Shown piece by piece: positions 8,684-17,786 of a stretch of 64,000 nucleotides of DNA; within the stretch, counting starts at the first letter, position 1, and every line of letters begins with the position of its first letter. The stretch comes from CAG-632 sp963626805 (GTDB taxonomy: Bacteria > Bacillota > Clostridia > Lachnospirales > Lachnospiraceae). Below the pieces are notes generated by a model. It had not been told where the DNA came from. It ran no database searches and saw only the letters and a list, made by a program, of their open reading frames with translations. The position numbers were made by a program, and so were the translations under genes. The stretch covers positions 1 through 64,000 of the forward strand of contig CAVFXS010000002.1 of assembly GCA_963626805.1 (NCBI GenBank), in the 5' to 3' direction.

Positions 8684-10468
8684 CTAAGATACTACCCGGT
8701 TTCGTCCAGTCTCTTTTGCCTCATATAGCTTTGCATCTACATACTCAATATTCTCATCCGCCGGAACATCTCCATTCAGCTCGCGGACGCCAAACGACAT
8801 CGTTACCCGGATCTCCTGTGCCTCATATAGACACCCCTGTGCCTCTACCGTCATCCGAAGCTCCTCTGCCAGCTGCACTGCCTGATTCAGATCTCGTCCC
8901 GGAAGTAACAGGATAAACTCTTCGCCACCCCATCGAATGACCTCTCCATTCCCTCGGACGCCCCTCTGTAAGATATCTGCAATATACATCAACACTGCAT
9001 CCCCGGCCGTATGTCCATAGGTATCATTTACCTTTTTAAAGAAATCAATATCACACATGATCACAGACACCGCCTGATTCAACAGTGCCGGTCTGACGCT
9101 GTCACTGTAATACTCATAGAACCCGCGCCGGTTCTTAAGCCCGGTCAGCTGATCTACCTGTGCCTCATGATATAACAAATGGGACTCCAACGTCTTTCCG
9201 CAATAAACAGCAGCCAGACGGAGCCGGTTCACATCCCGCTCATCAAAGCCCTCTGTACCATTCTCATTCATCTTATTAATCGCCTGAAACGCACCGATTA
9301 CCTTGCCCTGCGTATTCGTAACCGGAATACACAGGATCGAGCGGGTAATATAACCGGTCTTGCGATCCACCTCCGGATTAAACCGGCTATCTTCATACGG
9401 CTCATTGATCAGTATGATCTCATTATTCCGAATCGATGCGCCGACAATCCCGGTTCCTTCCGGAACAATGATCTGTTCACTGTCCAGTGCCGCCAGTGTC
9501 CAGTACTGCTTTCTCTTTACATCCCAGTACCAGAAGGATGCCCGGTCTGAATTTACCAGACACCGTCCCATATTCGTCAGAAGCATCAGAGTAGAAGAAA
9601 AGCCCCGTTCATCCACCAGCTGATTCATATACCAGAATATTTTCTCCAGAAGCTCTTCGGAATGAAGCACCTTGCCCGGAATCTTCGGCTGTATCTCACC
9701 CTTGCCAAAACCCTCCAGATATTGAAGGGACTTCGCCTGATTCTCCGGCTGCGTAGTCTCGATCAATACACTACAGTCCGCAAATCGGGTCCGATAATAC
9801 TCCATAAACCGGTGCCAGTCAATCTGTCCCTCTCCCAGTGCGAGATGCAGATCCTGCTTCCGATCATTATCATTAATATGCAAGTGCTTTACATACGGTG
9901 TCAGCTCTTCAATCCAATGTGCAATATCACTGCCATATATCGTTGCATGTGAATAATCCAGACACACACCGTAATTCTTATACTCCTTCAGCTCCTTCGA
10001 TATCCGCGTCAGAATCCTCGGATCGGAATCAAACATATTCTCCAGATAAATCTCAATCTCCGGATACTGCTCCAGCAATGCCTTCATATAGGAAACGGTC
10101 CGTTCTACAATCTGATTTTCATAAATCTCACCGCAGACCATCGGATTCCAGTTCGTGTGGAATACTACACCCTTCACATGCAGCTTTCTCGCAATCTCCA
10201 TGCTCTGATGCATCCGCAGGTTCGATATCTCACGAATTTTTGCATCATTACTGAACACCGTCACATCAAAAAATGCCCCGTGCATCGTACTGCCTTCCGG
10301 AAGTCCGACCTTCAGATACTGCTCGAGCACCGCCTGCTGCCGTTTCTCGTCATCCAACAGCTGCGGATCAAAGAAATCATTGATCTCAAATCCCACGTTA
10401 TATTTTTCTGCAAGCTCCAGATGTTCCGCTAAACGATCCACTCTGGATACAATTAAAAACCGCCCCAT
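8684..10468 (-). CDS. TIM-barrel/GAF/GGDEF fusion, putative diguanylate cyclase
   Basis: This 594-aa protein fuses three parts. Residues 1-255 are a xylose-isomerase-like/endonuclease IV-type TIM barrel retaining likely metal ligands (LENMF, CLDYSH, HLHINDN, DLHLALGEG, IET). Residues about 285-425 are a GAF domain. Residues about 430-594 are a GGDEF domain with an active-type GGEEF signature. The RxxD product-inhibition site is absent (RGNG at that place). GAF-GGDEF proteins make c-di-GMP, but an intact sugar-isomerase barrel as the N-terminal module is unusual; it could be a substrate sensor or a second enzyme. It has its own 97-bp upstream gap and is followed closely by the TIR and cyclase genes. 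Confidence 0.85.
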   Translation of the reverse strand: MGRFLIVSRVDRLAEHLELAEKYNVGFEINDFFDPQLLDDEKRQQAVLEQYLKVGLPEGSTMHGAFFDVTVFSNDAKIREISNLRMHQSMEIARKLHVKGVVFHTNWNPMVCGEIYENQIVERTVSYMKALLEQYPEIEIYLENMFDSDPRILTRISKELKEYKNYGVCLDYSHATIYGSDIAHWIEELTPYVKHLHINDNDRKQDLHLALGEGQIDWHRFMEYYRTRFADCSVLIETTQPENQAKSLQYLEGFGKGEIQPKIPGKVLHSEELLEKIFWYMNQLVDERGFSSTLMLLTNMGRCLVNSDRASFWYWDVKRKQYWTLAALDSEQIIVPEGTGIVGASIRNNEIILINEPYEDSRFNPEVDRKTGYITRSILCIPVTNTQGKVIGAFQAINKMNENGTEGFDERDVNRLRLAAVYCGKTLESHLLYHEAQVDQLTGLKNRRGFYEYYSDSVRPALLNQAVSVIMCDIDFFKKVNDTYGHTAGDAVLMYIADILQRGVRGNGEVIRWGGEEFILLLPGRDLNQAVQLAEELRMTVEAQGCLYEAQEIRVTMSFGVRELNGDVPADENIEYVDAKLYEAKETGRNRVVS

Positions 10469-10565
10469 ATTTTCTCCTGTAATCTACCTTCCATTGCTGT
10501 AAATACTGTCTATATTTTACCATAAATCCCTCATAAATAAAAGAGTTGTGTATGGATTTCTCCCT

Positions 10566-11195
10566 TTAAACCCGCTCTCCGTAAAGCAGAGTTGCTTTCC
10601 GGTCCTTCTCCTCAAAATGACTGTCCATATAGGACAGGAGCTCCTCTCCTGCCTCTACTGTCGATTCCGGATTTTCCAGATATGCCTGCAGCTCCTTCCG
10701 GTCATTTCGAATCTGCTTTAACAGCTGCTGACATTCCCGCTCTTCCTCTGCCAATGTATAGATACCGGTTGTCTGCAGCTCTTCATATGTATATCGTTTT
10801 ACCCGCCGGTTATAGATCATCCGAAGGGGTGCTGCAAATGCCCCCTTATGGGTCAGAAGAGATGCTACCTTTCGCAACGCACTCAGCACAAAAATCACTG
10901 CCATAATATTTAACAACAGGATTGGCCACATGGCAAACACCGCTCCATAGCCACTCCCCATCGTGAGAATCTGCATAACCGTTGCAATCAACATCAGCAG
11001 GACTGCCACACCGAAGCTCAATCCGATTGCCCAGCCCAGATTCCGCTTTCGCATCCGGATACAATCTGCCTTCTGTTCATAGATATTCTCCAGATAATTC
11101 GTTCTCTGTACTGCCTCCATGACCTTATAACGCATGGCTCCGGTCTTCGTTTCCTCCGACTCCTCAAACTCCTCTGCATTAATCTGAAACTGCAT
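10566..11195 (-). CDS. two-TM membrane protein of unknown function
   Basis: A 209-aa protein with two adjacent hydrophobic segments (about residues 53-75 and 83-107), flanked by charged helical regions likely to be cytoplasmic coiled coils. A strong site (GGAGGAGGGG) precedes the ATG. It lies 25 bp from the next membrane-protein gene upstream, suggesting one operon feeding into the signalling genes. No family is recognised. Confidence 0.65.
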   Translation of the reverse strand: MQFQINAEEFEESEETKTGAMRYKVMEAVQRTNYLENIYEQKADCIRMRKRNLGWAIGLSFGVAVLLMLIATVMQILTMGSGYGAVFAMWPILLLNIMAVIFVLSALRKVASLLTHKGAFAAPLRMIYNRRVKRYTYEELQTTGIYTLAEEERECQQLLKQIRNDRKELQAYLENPESTVEAGEELLSYMDSHFEEKDRKATLLYGERV

Positions 11196-11220
11196 CGCTT
11201 CCCCTCCTCCTTTCTGCTAT

Positions 11221-11568
11221 CTATACTACGATCAGCCAGCTGCCGCCCTGCGGATCCCAGGTTATGATTCCGATAACAAGTGTCAGGATAAAAGCAATTA
11301 CCGTAATGCCTGCAATTCCCATATTAATGATTCCCAGTATCAGGCCTACACTCACCCGTTTCTTATGAATCGTATCCCAGATTCCCCATGCAATGCACGC
11401 AAACGGCGCCAGTCCCGCCAGCACAATCAACAGCTCCTGTATCCGGAGATGGATCGGCAAAACCCCTATAAGCACTTCATATGCAAGACATAGTGCACTT
11501 AACAGGCCAAGCACTGAAAGCAGGATCAACCACGGGTTCTGTTTCGCCTTTTTCCCTTCATTTTCCAT
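11221..11568 (-). CDS. DUF4190-like small membrane protein
   Basis: A 115-aa protein with three hydrophobic segments (about residues 15-35, 38-60 and 75-103), resembling DUF4190-type small membrane proteins. The start at 11568 is chosen because GGGGG lies seven bases upstream; an earlier in-frame start would need translation through that site. Function is unknown. Confidence 0.6.
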   Translation of the reverse strand: MENEGKKAKQNPWLILLSVLGLLSALCLAYEVLIGVLPIHLRIQELLIVLAGLAPFACIAWGIWDTIHKKRVSVGLILGIINMGIAGITVIAFILTLVIGIITWDPQGGSWLIVV

Positions 11569-11736
11569 TTTAAATCCCCCTATTCCCATTTGTTCTATTC
11601 ATATCTACTATAGTTACATATTCCGGCAAATTATGCAACAAAAACACATCGAAAAAGCCGTTCACATATCATTATGCAAACGGCTTTCCTGTGTAGTTTC
11701 TTATATAATTTCCGATACGGACATACCGGCTGCTTC

Positions 11737-12453
11737 TTATGCCAGATACAGATATACCATCATGTAATGGCAGAAGCTTCCTGCCATGCAGAACAGATGG
11801 AAGATCTCATGGGAACCGAAATTCTTATGTTTTTCATTAAATGCCGACAGCTTCAATGCATAGAAGACTGCCCCCGCAGTATAGAGAATTCCTCCGGCAA
11901 GCAGCCAGCCGAATGCCCGCATACCTGCATTTCGGATAATGAACGGTGCCACGAACATACATAGCCATCCCATAACCGCATACATTACGGATGATACCCA
12001 TTTCGGACAGGTCACCCAGCAGATCTTAAAGGTAACACCCAATGCTGCTACACTCCAGACTGCCGCCAGCAGAATATAACCCAGCCGGTCTCCCAGCCCG
12101 ATAATGCAAAGCGGAGTATAGGTTCCCGCGATCAGCACCGAGATCATGGAATGATCGATCTTTTTCAGTACCTTATTCGCCTTCGGCGATATATCGAAGC
12201 TATGATACGAAGTACTGGCTCCGTAAAGCAGGATCATACTGACCATAAAGACGGTCACTGCCGCCACACCGGAACCCCCGGTGCTTTGCCTGGCCCGCTC
12301 GATCAGCGGAGCTGTGGCAGCCGCCGCCATAACCATAGCGATAAAATGCGTAATAGCACTTCCCGGATCCTTGATCTTATGCTTCCGGATTGATGTTTCA
12401 TATCCTGCATTTCCTGTTTTTGATTTATCCTTTGTCTTCTGAATTGCTTCCAC
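11737..12453 (-). CDS. hemolysin III/PAQR family membrane protein
   Basis: A 238-aa seven-TM protein of the hemolysin III (YqfA/PAQR) family. Recognisable features are the H-x-x-x-MAAAA region in the first helix, the SYHSFD segment after the second, the DHSMISVLIAGTYTP motif, and a C-terminal HEIFHLFCMAGSFCHY His motif forming the predicted zinc site. In eukaryotes the family includes adiponectin receptors (ceramidases); bacterial roles are membrane homeostasis and possibly lipid hydrolysis. The GTG start has GGGAGG eight bases upstream. The gene is divergent from the nitrilase gene. Confidence 0.9.
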   Translation of the reverse strand: MEAIQKTKDKSKTGNAGYETSIRKHKIKDPGSAITHFIAMVMAAAATAPLIERARQSTGGSGVAAVTVFMVSMILLYGASTSYHSFDISPKANKVLKKIDHSMISVLIAGTYTPLCIIGLGDRLGYILLAAVWSVAALGVTFKICWVTCPKWVSSVMYAVMGWLCMFVAPFIIRNAGMRAFGWLLAGGILYTAGAVFYALKLSAFNEKHKNFGSHEIFHLFCMAGSFCHYMMVYLYLA

Positions 12454-12562
12454 ATAGATTACCTCCCTTGCAAAAGTCCTTGTAGTTTCATGCCTACATA
12501 GGGTATACTTTTATTATAATTTATTTGCTTCTTTTCATATTGTGGTTTTAATATTCCATCAT

Positions 12563-12579
12563 GTAGTTTTCAAAACTAC
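12563..12579. promoter_or_regulatory. 17-bp perfect palindrome, candidate operator
   Basis: GTAGTTTTCAAAACTAC is an 8+1+8 perfect inverted repeat in the 226-bp region between the divergent hemolysin-III and nitrilase genes. No U-run follows, so it looks like a protein-binding site rather than a terminator. The regulator is unknown. Confidence 0.5.
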
Positions 12580-12679
12580 TTCTTGTTGAATTGATACTAT
12601 CACATATGACTATTATATGCAAGTGTTATTTTTATTTATTTTTTCCGTTTCGAAAATTACTATTCAGGAGGTCTAAGCT

Positions 12680-13468
12680 ATGAGATTTGCATTAACACAA
12701 ATGGATATCACATGGGAAGATCCTGTTGAAAATCGTCGTCTCTGTACAGAATTGACTGAACAGGCTGCCGCGCAGGGCTGCGACTGGATCATTTTCCCGG
12801 AAATGACACTGACCGGCTTCACCATGCGCCCGGAATTGTTTGCAGAACCGGAGGGTGTCTGCAGTTCCACTGCTGATTTCTTCTGTGGTCTCTCACACCG
12901 CCTGTCCATTGGCATCATTTATGGATATATTGCCGCCCATGACAAGGGTTATACGAACCAGCTGGTTTATGTCCGGGACGGCATGATCCTGCAGGAATAT
13001 GCGAAGCTGCATCCCTTCTCCTTCAGTGAAGAATCCAGGCATTATATTGCCGGAGATAAACTCAGCCTTCTGTCCCTGCCCGACATCTGCATGTCCGGAT
13101 TTATCTGTTATGATCTGCGTTTCCCGGAGATTTTTCAGGCAGTTTCCCGTCAGGCGGAACTGATCGTTGTTATTGCCAACTGGCCGGCCAGCCGGATTAC
13201 CCACTGGCATACCCTGCTGCAGGCACGTGCGATCGAGAATCAATGCTTTATACTCGGAGTAAACCGGACCGGCCTCGGTAATAGTATCTCTTACACCGCA
13301 AGCTCTGCAGCCTACACACCGACCGGAGAACTCCTGACACCTGTTACCCCTGCCGATACCGGCACTCTTTATGTCGACCTTGATCTATCCGATGTGGCCC
13401 GCTACCGTGAAAGCTTTCCGCTGAAAGCCGATCGTCGGGAGTCTCTTTATCAGACCTTTTATCACTAA
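12680..13468 (+). CDS. carbon-nitrogen hydrolase (omega-amidase/YafV-like)
   Basis: A 262-aa nitrilase-superfamily enzyme with the complete Glu-Lys-Cys triad: Glu in FPEMTLTG, Lys in EYAKLHPF and Cys in FICYDLRFPE. Length and the HPFSF and YDLRFPE motifs fit the omega-amidase/YafV branch, which hydrolyses 2-oxoglutaramate-type amides in metabolite repair. The substrate is inferred from family only. The start follows CAGGAGG. It stands alone, with an inverted repeat downstream. Confidence 0.85.
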   Translation: MRFALTQMDITWEDPVENRRLCTELTEQAAAQGCDWIIFPEMTLTGFTMRPELFAEPEGVCSSTADFFCGLSHRLSIGIIYGYIAAHDKGYTNQLVYVRDGMILQEYAKLHPFSFSEESRHYIAGDKLSLLSLPDICMSGFICYDLRFPEIFQAVSRQAELIVVIANWPASRITHWHTLLQARAIENQCFILGVNRTGLGNSISYTASSAAYTPTGELLTPVTPADTGTLYVDLDLSDVARYRESFPLKADRRESLYQTFYH

Positions 13469-13475
13469 GATTTTT

Positions 13476-13524
13476 CATTCTTTATTCCGATATATATATC
13501 AGAATATTTCGGAATAAAGGAATG
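13476..13524 (+). promoter_or_regulatory. inverted repeat covering the next gene's ribosome-binding site
   Basis: CATTCTTTATTCCGA pairs with TCGGAATAAAGGAATG across an AT-rich loop, forming a near-perfect long hairpin. Its 3' arm contains AAAGGA, the only plausible ribosome-binding site for the ATG at 13532. No U-run follows. It may fold as a terminator for the upstream gene or mask translation of the downstream one. Confidence 0.55.
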
Positions 13525-13531
13525 ATACTCT

Positions 13532-16500
13532 ATGTCAAACACATTAAATCATATATCCAACACAACTACCGGACAGAATTATTATGCTTCCGGCACAAAT
13601 CAGACCGATTATGCAGTCGGGGACCTTCTGACCGGTACGGTTTTACAGGGTGGTGAGCATCCGGTCGTAGAGATGAATGGCACCCCGGTCCAGGTGCGTT
13701 CAAATGCACTGAAGGATGCACAGACCGGAGATCGGATCTATCTCCGCATTACCGGAAGTAATTCCTCTGAGATCACGCTGAAGCTGATCGATCAGCAGGA
13801 ACAGTCGATCTATACCAGAAGCGGCACCATGCAGACAGAGATTCGCTGCAACACCGCACGCTTCGTTGATACCTGGAACGAGGCCTGCCCGGATGCAGAC
13901 ACGCAGGCCGGTCAGCTGAAGGAGGATGCCGAAGAGGTATCCCGCAGCCTTTCAGAAGAAGAGCGTGCAAAGCTCCGCCAGATGGGCATTGAAGTATCTG
14001 CATCTAATATTACCTTTATTAAAAGTCTGCTGAGCCAGATGCGTGGCAAGGAACAGGATGATCAGTTGCAGCAGGCGATTGACAGTGTCCGCAAACAGAT
14101 TATTATCGAACAGCCGGACGAGCATCCGGAGGCTTTCCGGATGGTTGTCGGAGATACCTCCTTTGATCTCCCGGATGCCTTAAAGCAGCTAAATGATCAG
14201 CTCCCACTGACGAAGGAACAGGCTGTTTACTTTATCCAGAATCAGGCTCCGTTCAGCCCGGATGAGTTATATAAATCTGCATTCAGCAGTAAATCCATGC
14301 CAACGCGGAAGCCTATCTCTGACGAGGATTTTACACAGCTATTACCACAGATTGACCGGACGCTGCAGGCTGCAGGACTGGACATCACACAGGAGCAGCA
14401 CGATGCTGCGAGATTCCTGCTGGAGTACCAGCTCCCGGTCACAACGGATTCCCTGCTTACCTATCAGGCAGTTCAGGACCTGAATACAAATGGCTTTACC
14501 ATGGATAGTCTCCGCACTCATATGGAGGATTTCATAGCAGAGACCGAGATTTCTACCGGAGCTTCCGACACTTCCATCACAGTTTCTGATATGAAGCACC
14601 TGTTTGAAAGCAGTGAACAATATTTTCCGGCACCATCTAAAGTAGCGGATGCTATCATGGATGATCTGAACCGGATTACAGATACGGATATGGCAGCATT
14701 TGCAGCCAGTGGATTACCATATACTCTAGAAGCACTTTCTGCTTTTAGCCGCAAGCGTGCAGCTACATCCGGAAGTAATGTTTCTTTCGATAATACTTCC
14801 GATGTCACTTCTGCTGCCGCCATCTCTGATCTGACAGCGCTTCGGCAGTTAGAGGAGCTGCGGCTGAAAATGACCTGGAGTGCCAGCTATGCTCTGGCAT
14901 CGGAAGATATCCACATCCGCACCAGAGATCTTACACAGGTCGTGGATGCCCTGCGTGAGCAGGAGGCTGTCGCCTACCGTCAACAGATGACCACAGATGG
15001 CATTCTGCCTACCAATACGGAAATTGCCCTGATTCAGGAAACCAACCATAAATTAGCAGAACTTCCTACACTCCCGGCTGCTGCAATCGGACGTACATGG
15101 GCCTCCGGCTCCTTTACCATCCAGCGGTTGCACACGGATGGTATTCAGGCTCTGTCGGAATACCGTGCCTCTTCCCAGGATGCCCTGAGCTCTTACGAGA
15201 CCATGATGACCACACCTCGTAGTGATATGGGCGATTCCATTCATAAAGCTTTCCGGAATGTGGATTCGATCCTGCGCGAGCTGCAGCTTCCTGTTACAGA
15301 GGCCAATGCACGGGCTGTCCGGATTCTCGGATACAACCAGATGGAGCTGACTCCCGAAAATATTTCACAGGTAAAGGCTGCTGATCAGGAGGTACAGACT
15401 CTGATCCAGAACCTACAGCCTTCGGTTGTCCTGCATCTGGTGGAGGATGGCATTAATCCATTAAACATGCCGATTCAGGAATTAAATGCATTAGCAGAAG
15501 AGTATATTGCGGATGCCGATGTGGCATCTGATGAGAAATACAGTACCTTCTTACAGAAGCTTGATCGCCGTAAGCAGATCAGCAGAGAGGAACGTACCGG
15601 CTATATCGGTATTTACCGGCTGATTGACAAGATTACCCGCTCTCAGGGAAAAGATATTGGAACTCTGGTTCGTAACGGTCAGAACCTGACCCTGCAAAAT
15701 CTCCTGACTGCCCATCGAAGCAATCGTTCCACCGGCATGGATACCATCGTTGATGAAACCTTTGGTGGAATTGATGTGCAGACCACTTACCAGTCACAGC
15801 TGGTAAAAAATCTGCGGGATGCTCTGTCTCCGGATGTCATTGATTCCATGGTTCAGGAGTCTGCTTCGGGAGTGACTCTTGAAGAATTTCTGGATCGTAT
15901 TGAGAAACAGCTGACAACAGAGTCCATGACAGATCATACACCGGATCTGTCTGCTTTCGATGGAACCGATTATCAGCTGATGCAGGATTTACAGCTTCTT
16001 CCATCCATTAATAATATGGAAGCCCTTCTGCAGTTAACGAAAGGAAATGGCATATTCTTCCAAAACCTGTCGAATACCATTCAGAGCCTCGACGGTTCCG
16101 CCGATACCGCTCATAAGAAATTATCACAGCTGGATGAAGCTTTATCCTCACCGGAAACAATGGAAGCAGCTTATTCCGACCTTGAGCAGACAGCTGCCAC
16201 AGCAGCCGAAACTGCCGAACAGGCCGGTACGATTACTGCCCGTGACATTCAGGCATTAAAACAGATTCGTTCCGGTCTCCGCGTTCTGGAGAAAATGAGT
16301 CGACATGAACAGTATCAGATTCCGATGGAAATGGACGGTACATGGGGCGTTCTGCATTTATCCGTAATTCAGAATTCCGGAAAGAACCGTAGCCTGCAGG
16401 CGAGTCTTCCGACCAGACAATATGGTCTCCTTCAGGCAAATCTGGAATGGAATGGAGCAGACTGGGATACAACTCTGACAGCGGAACGTTCAGAGGGCGT

Positions 16501-16726
16501 AGCATTTCTGGAACAGAATCGGGATGCATTTGCAACAGCACTGGATGCGATCACCCGGACAACTGCCTCTGCAGGCAATACCACTTCTGCAGGAACTACT
16601 TCCCCGGAAACTCCGGATACAGCCGTTGCTGACAGGCACTCTGATTCGGATACTGCCCCTTCTACGGATGAGATGTATCAGATTGCAAAGAAGCTGGTCG
16701 TATTCTTCCGGCATATTTTGAAATAA
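13532..16726 (+). CDS. large FliK-like (DUF6240-type) protein
   Basis: A 1064-aa protein, rich in Gln, Thr, Ser and Asp, with no signal peptide or TM segment. The N-terminal part (about 25-90) is a small beta domain that reads like an OB or FliK-type beginning (LLTGTVLQGG then AQTGDRIYLRI). The C-terminal part (about 920-1020), with MDGTWGVLHLSVIQ and RQYGLLQANLEWNG, resembles the FliK hook-length control C-domain. The middle is about 800 residues of mostly helical sequence. Similar giant proteins occur in flagellated Lachnospiraceae, so a hook-length or flagellar role is plausible, but no other flagellar structural gene adjoins it. Assignment is inference. Confidence 0.6.
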   Translation: MSNTLNHISNTTTGQNYYASGTNQTDYAVGDLLTGTVLQGGEHPVVEMNGTPVQVRSNALKDAQTGDRIYLRITGSNSSEITLKLIDQQEQSIYTRSGTMQTEIRCNTARFVDTWNEACPDADTQAGQLKEDAEEVSRSLSEEERAKLRQMGIEVSASNITFIKSLLSQMRGKEQDDQLQQAIDSVRKQIIIEQPDEHPEAFRMVVGDTSFDLPDALKQLNDQLPLTKEQAVYFIQNQAPFSPDELYKSAFSSKSMPTRKPISDEDFTQLLPQIDRTLQAAGLDITQEQHDAARFLLEYQLPVTTDSLLTYQAVQDLNTNGFTMDSLRTHMEDFIAETEISTGASDTSITVSDMKHLFESSEQYFPAPSKVADAIMDDLNRITDTDMAAFAASGLPYTLEALSAFSRKRAATSGSNVSFDNTSDVTSAAAISDLTALRQLEELRLKMTWSASYALASEDIHIRTRDLTQVVDALREQEAVAYRQQMTTDGILPTNTEIALIQETNHKLAELPTLPAAAIGRTWASGSFTIQRLHTDGIQALSEYRASSQDALSSYETMMTTPRSDMGDSIHKAFRNVDSILRELQLPVTEANARAVRILGYNQMELTPENISQVKAADQEVQTLIQNLQPSVVLHLVEDGINPLNMPIQELNALAEEYIADADVASDEKYSTFLQKLDRRKQISREERTGYIGIYRLIDKITRSQGKDIGTLVRNGQNLTLQNLLTAHRSNRSTGMDTIVDETFGGIDVQTTYQSQLVKNLRDALSPDVIDSMVQESASGVTLEEFLDRIEKQLTTESMTDHTPDLSAFDGTDYQLMQDLQLLPSINNMEALLQLTKGNGIFFQNLSNTIQSLDGSADTAHKKLSQLDEALSSPETMEAAYSDLEQTAATAAETAEQAGTITARDIQALKQIRSGLRVLEKMSRHEQYQIPMEMDGTWGVLHLSVIQNSGKNRSLQASLPTRQYGLLQANLEWNGADWDTTLTAERSEGVAFLEQNRDAFATALDAITRTTASAGNTTSAGTTSPETPDTAVADRHSDSDTAPSTDEMYQIAKKLVVFFRHILK

Positions 16727-16732
16727 ACATTA

Positions 16733-16781
16733 AAACAGGTTACGCACCTGTGCTACGTTGGCGCAGGTATGTAACCTGTTT
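16733..16781 (+). terminator. hairpin terminator
   Basis: AAACAGGTTAC-GCACCTGTGC pairs with GCGCAGGT-AT-GTAACCTGTTT, a long stem a few bases past the stop of the FliK-like gene. The trailing U-run is short, so strength is uncertain. Confidence 0.7.
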
Positions 16782-16840
16782 ATAATCAGATCTATTCCCT
16801 CTTTTATAAAATTATTAATTTCAACAATTATCCAATATAA

Positions 16841-17167
16841 TTATTCCATTAATTTTAACATCTCTGGAATATCATGCTTCAACGTATCATACACAACATC
16901 AAGAACAACATTTCCATAATCATGGACAATTCGATTTCTCAAGCCATACAATGCATACCATGGTATATTCGTATGCTCGGACTTATATTCATCGGATAAC
17001 TTTTTAGCGCACTCCGATATTTGAATCATTCTAAACAGCATGGAATCAAGTAATATTTCATTTGAATTCAGTTCTTCAATATCCACATCGTTCATATGCT
17101 CAACAATAAATAGCAGATCCGTACGCATCTTTTTTGTATAATAACTATCGTCCTTTGTATTATCCAT
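16841..17167 (-). CDS. hepT: HepT-like HEPN RNase toxin
   Basis: A 108-aa HEPN-domain protein. The catalytic RX4HXY motif is intact (RNRIVHDY near residue 83). HepT toxins are RNases neutralised when partner MntA AMPylates the Tyr of this motif. The gene overlaps its partner's 3' end by 8 bp, as is typical for the pair. Length matches the family. Confidence 0.85.
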   Translation of the reverse strand: MDNTKDDSYYTKKMRTDLLFIVEHMNDVDIEELNSNEILLDSMLFRMIQISECAKKLSDEYKSEHTNIPWYALYGLRNRIVHDYGNVVLDVVYDTLKHDIPEMLKLME

Positions 17168-17627
17168 ATATTTTTATACCATCCTTTAGTATCTCTTTTA
17201 GTAATTCATAATTATTCCTCAATTGTTCTATATCTAATGCATCTACTTTTTTCTTCAGGCTCTCTCTTAATTCTTCAACTAATCCATAAAACTTTAACCC
17301 GGTAATATCAGAGGCAATCAACAAATCAACATCACTTAACGCACCTGCATTCCCTTTGGCATAGGATCCAAACAAATAACAATATTCCACGTTATATTTT
17401 TGAAATATAGCGGAACATTTTTGTTGAATATCACTTAGTTCAAGAATACCATGTTCCTCATCTATTGGATTTATAGCTCTTAGTTTTTCCACTAAATATT
17501 GATACTTTAAAGTGCTTTTTTTATCCTCATCATTTTCATATGCTTTGTATGAACGCAAAGAAATCCCCAAAGCTTCCGCTGCCTGTTTCTGTGTCATTTT
17601 CTTTTCAATTCTCAATTGTTTCAGCAC
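17160..17627 (-). CDS. mntA: HTH-MntA fusion: minimal nucleotidyltransferase antitoxin
   Basis: A 155-aa protein with an XRE-type helix-turn-helix at about residues 1-50 (KKMTQKQAAEALGISLRSY) and a minimal nucleotidyltransferase domain at about 75-150. The catalytic GSX10DXD motif is intact (GSYAKGNAG then DVDLL). MntA antitoxins AMPylate HepT; here the fused DNA-binding domain suggests the antitoxin also autoregulates. The GTG at 17627 is preferred because GGAGG lies 8 nt upstream; a longer frame lacks a site. Two identical-format inverted repeats lie just upstream. Confidence 0.85.
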   Translation of the reverse strand: MLKQLRIEKKMTQKQAAEALGISLRSYKAYENDEDKKSTLKYQYLVEKLRAINPIDEEHGILELSDIQQKCSAIFQKYNVEYCYLFGSYAKGNAGALSDVDLLIASDITGLKFYGLVEELRESLKKKVDALDIEQLRNNYELLKEILKDGIKIYG

Positions 17628-17652
17628 GTTCTGCACCTCCAAATATACATTA

Positions 17653-17698
17653 GTGCAAATATTGCACCTTGTCAATATAAAAAGTGCATTTTTTGCAC
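17653..17698. promoter_or_regulatory. paired inverted repeats, likely operators of the HTH-MntA gene
   Basis: GTGCAAATATTGCAC (17653-17667) and GTGCATTTTTTGCAC (17684-17698) are 15-bp inverted repeats sharing arms GTGCA/TGCAC and 5-bp centres. Their centres are 31 bp apart, about three helical turns, so two dimers could bind one DNA face. A half-site GTGCATAT follows near 17717. They lie 26-71 bp upstream of the antitoxin start. Confidence 0.75.
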
Positions 17699-17786
17699 TT
17701 CTTCTTTTTTCAAAAGTGCATATATGAAAATTCAGTTTACTCTCTCATTCCTATACTCTTACCATTATCCATTACTATTATTCGCC

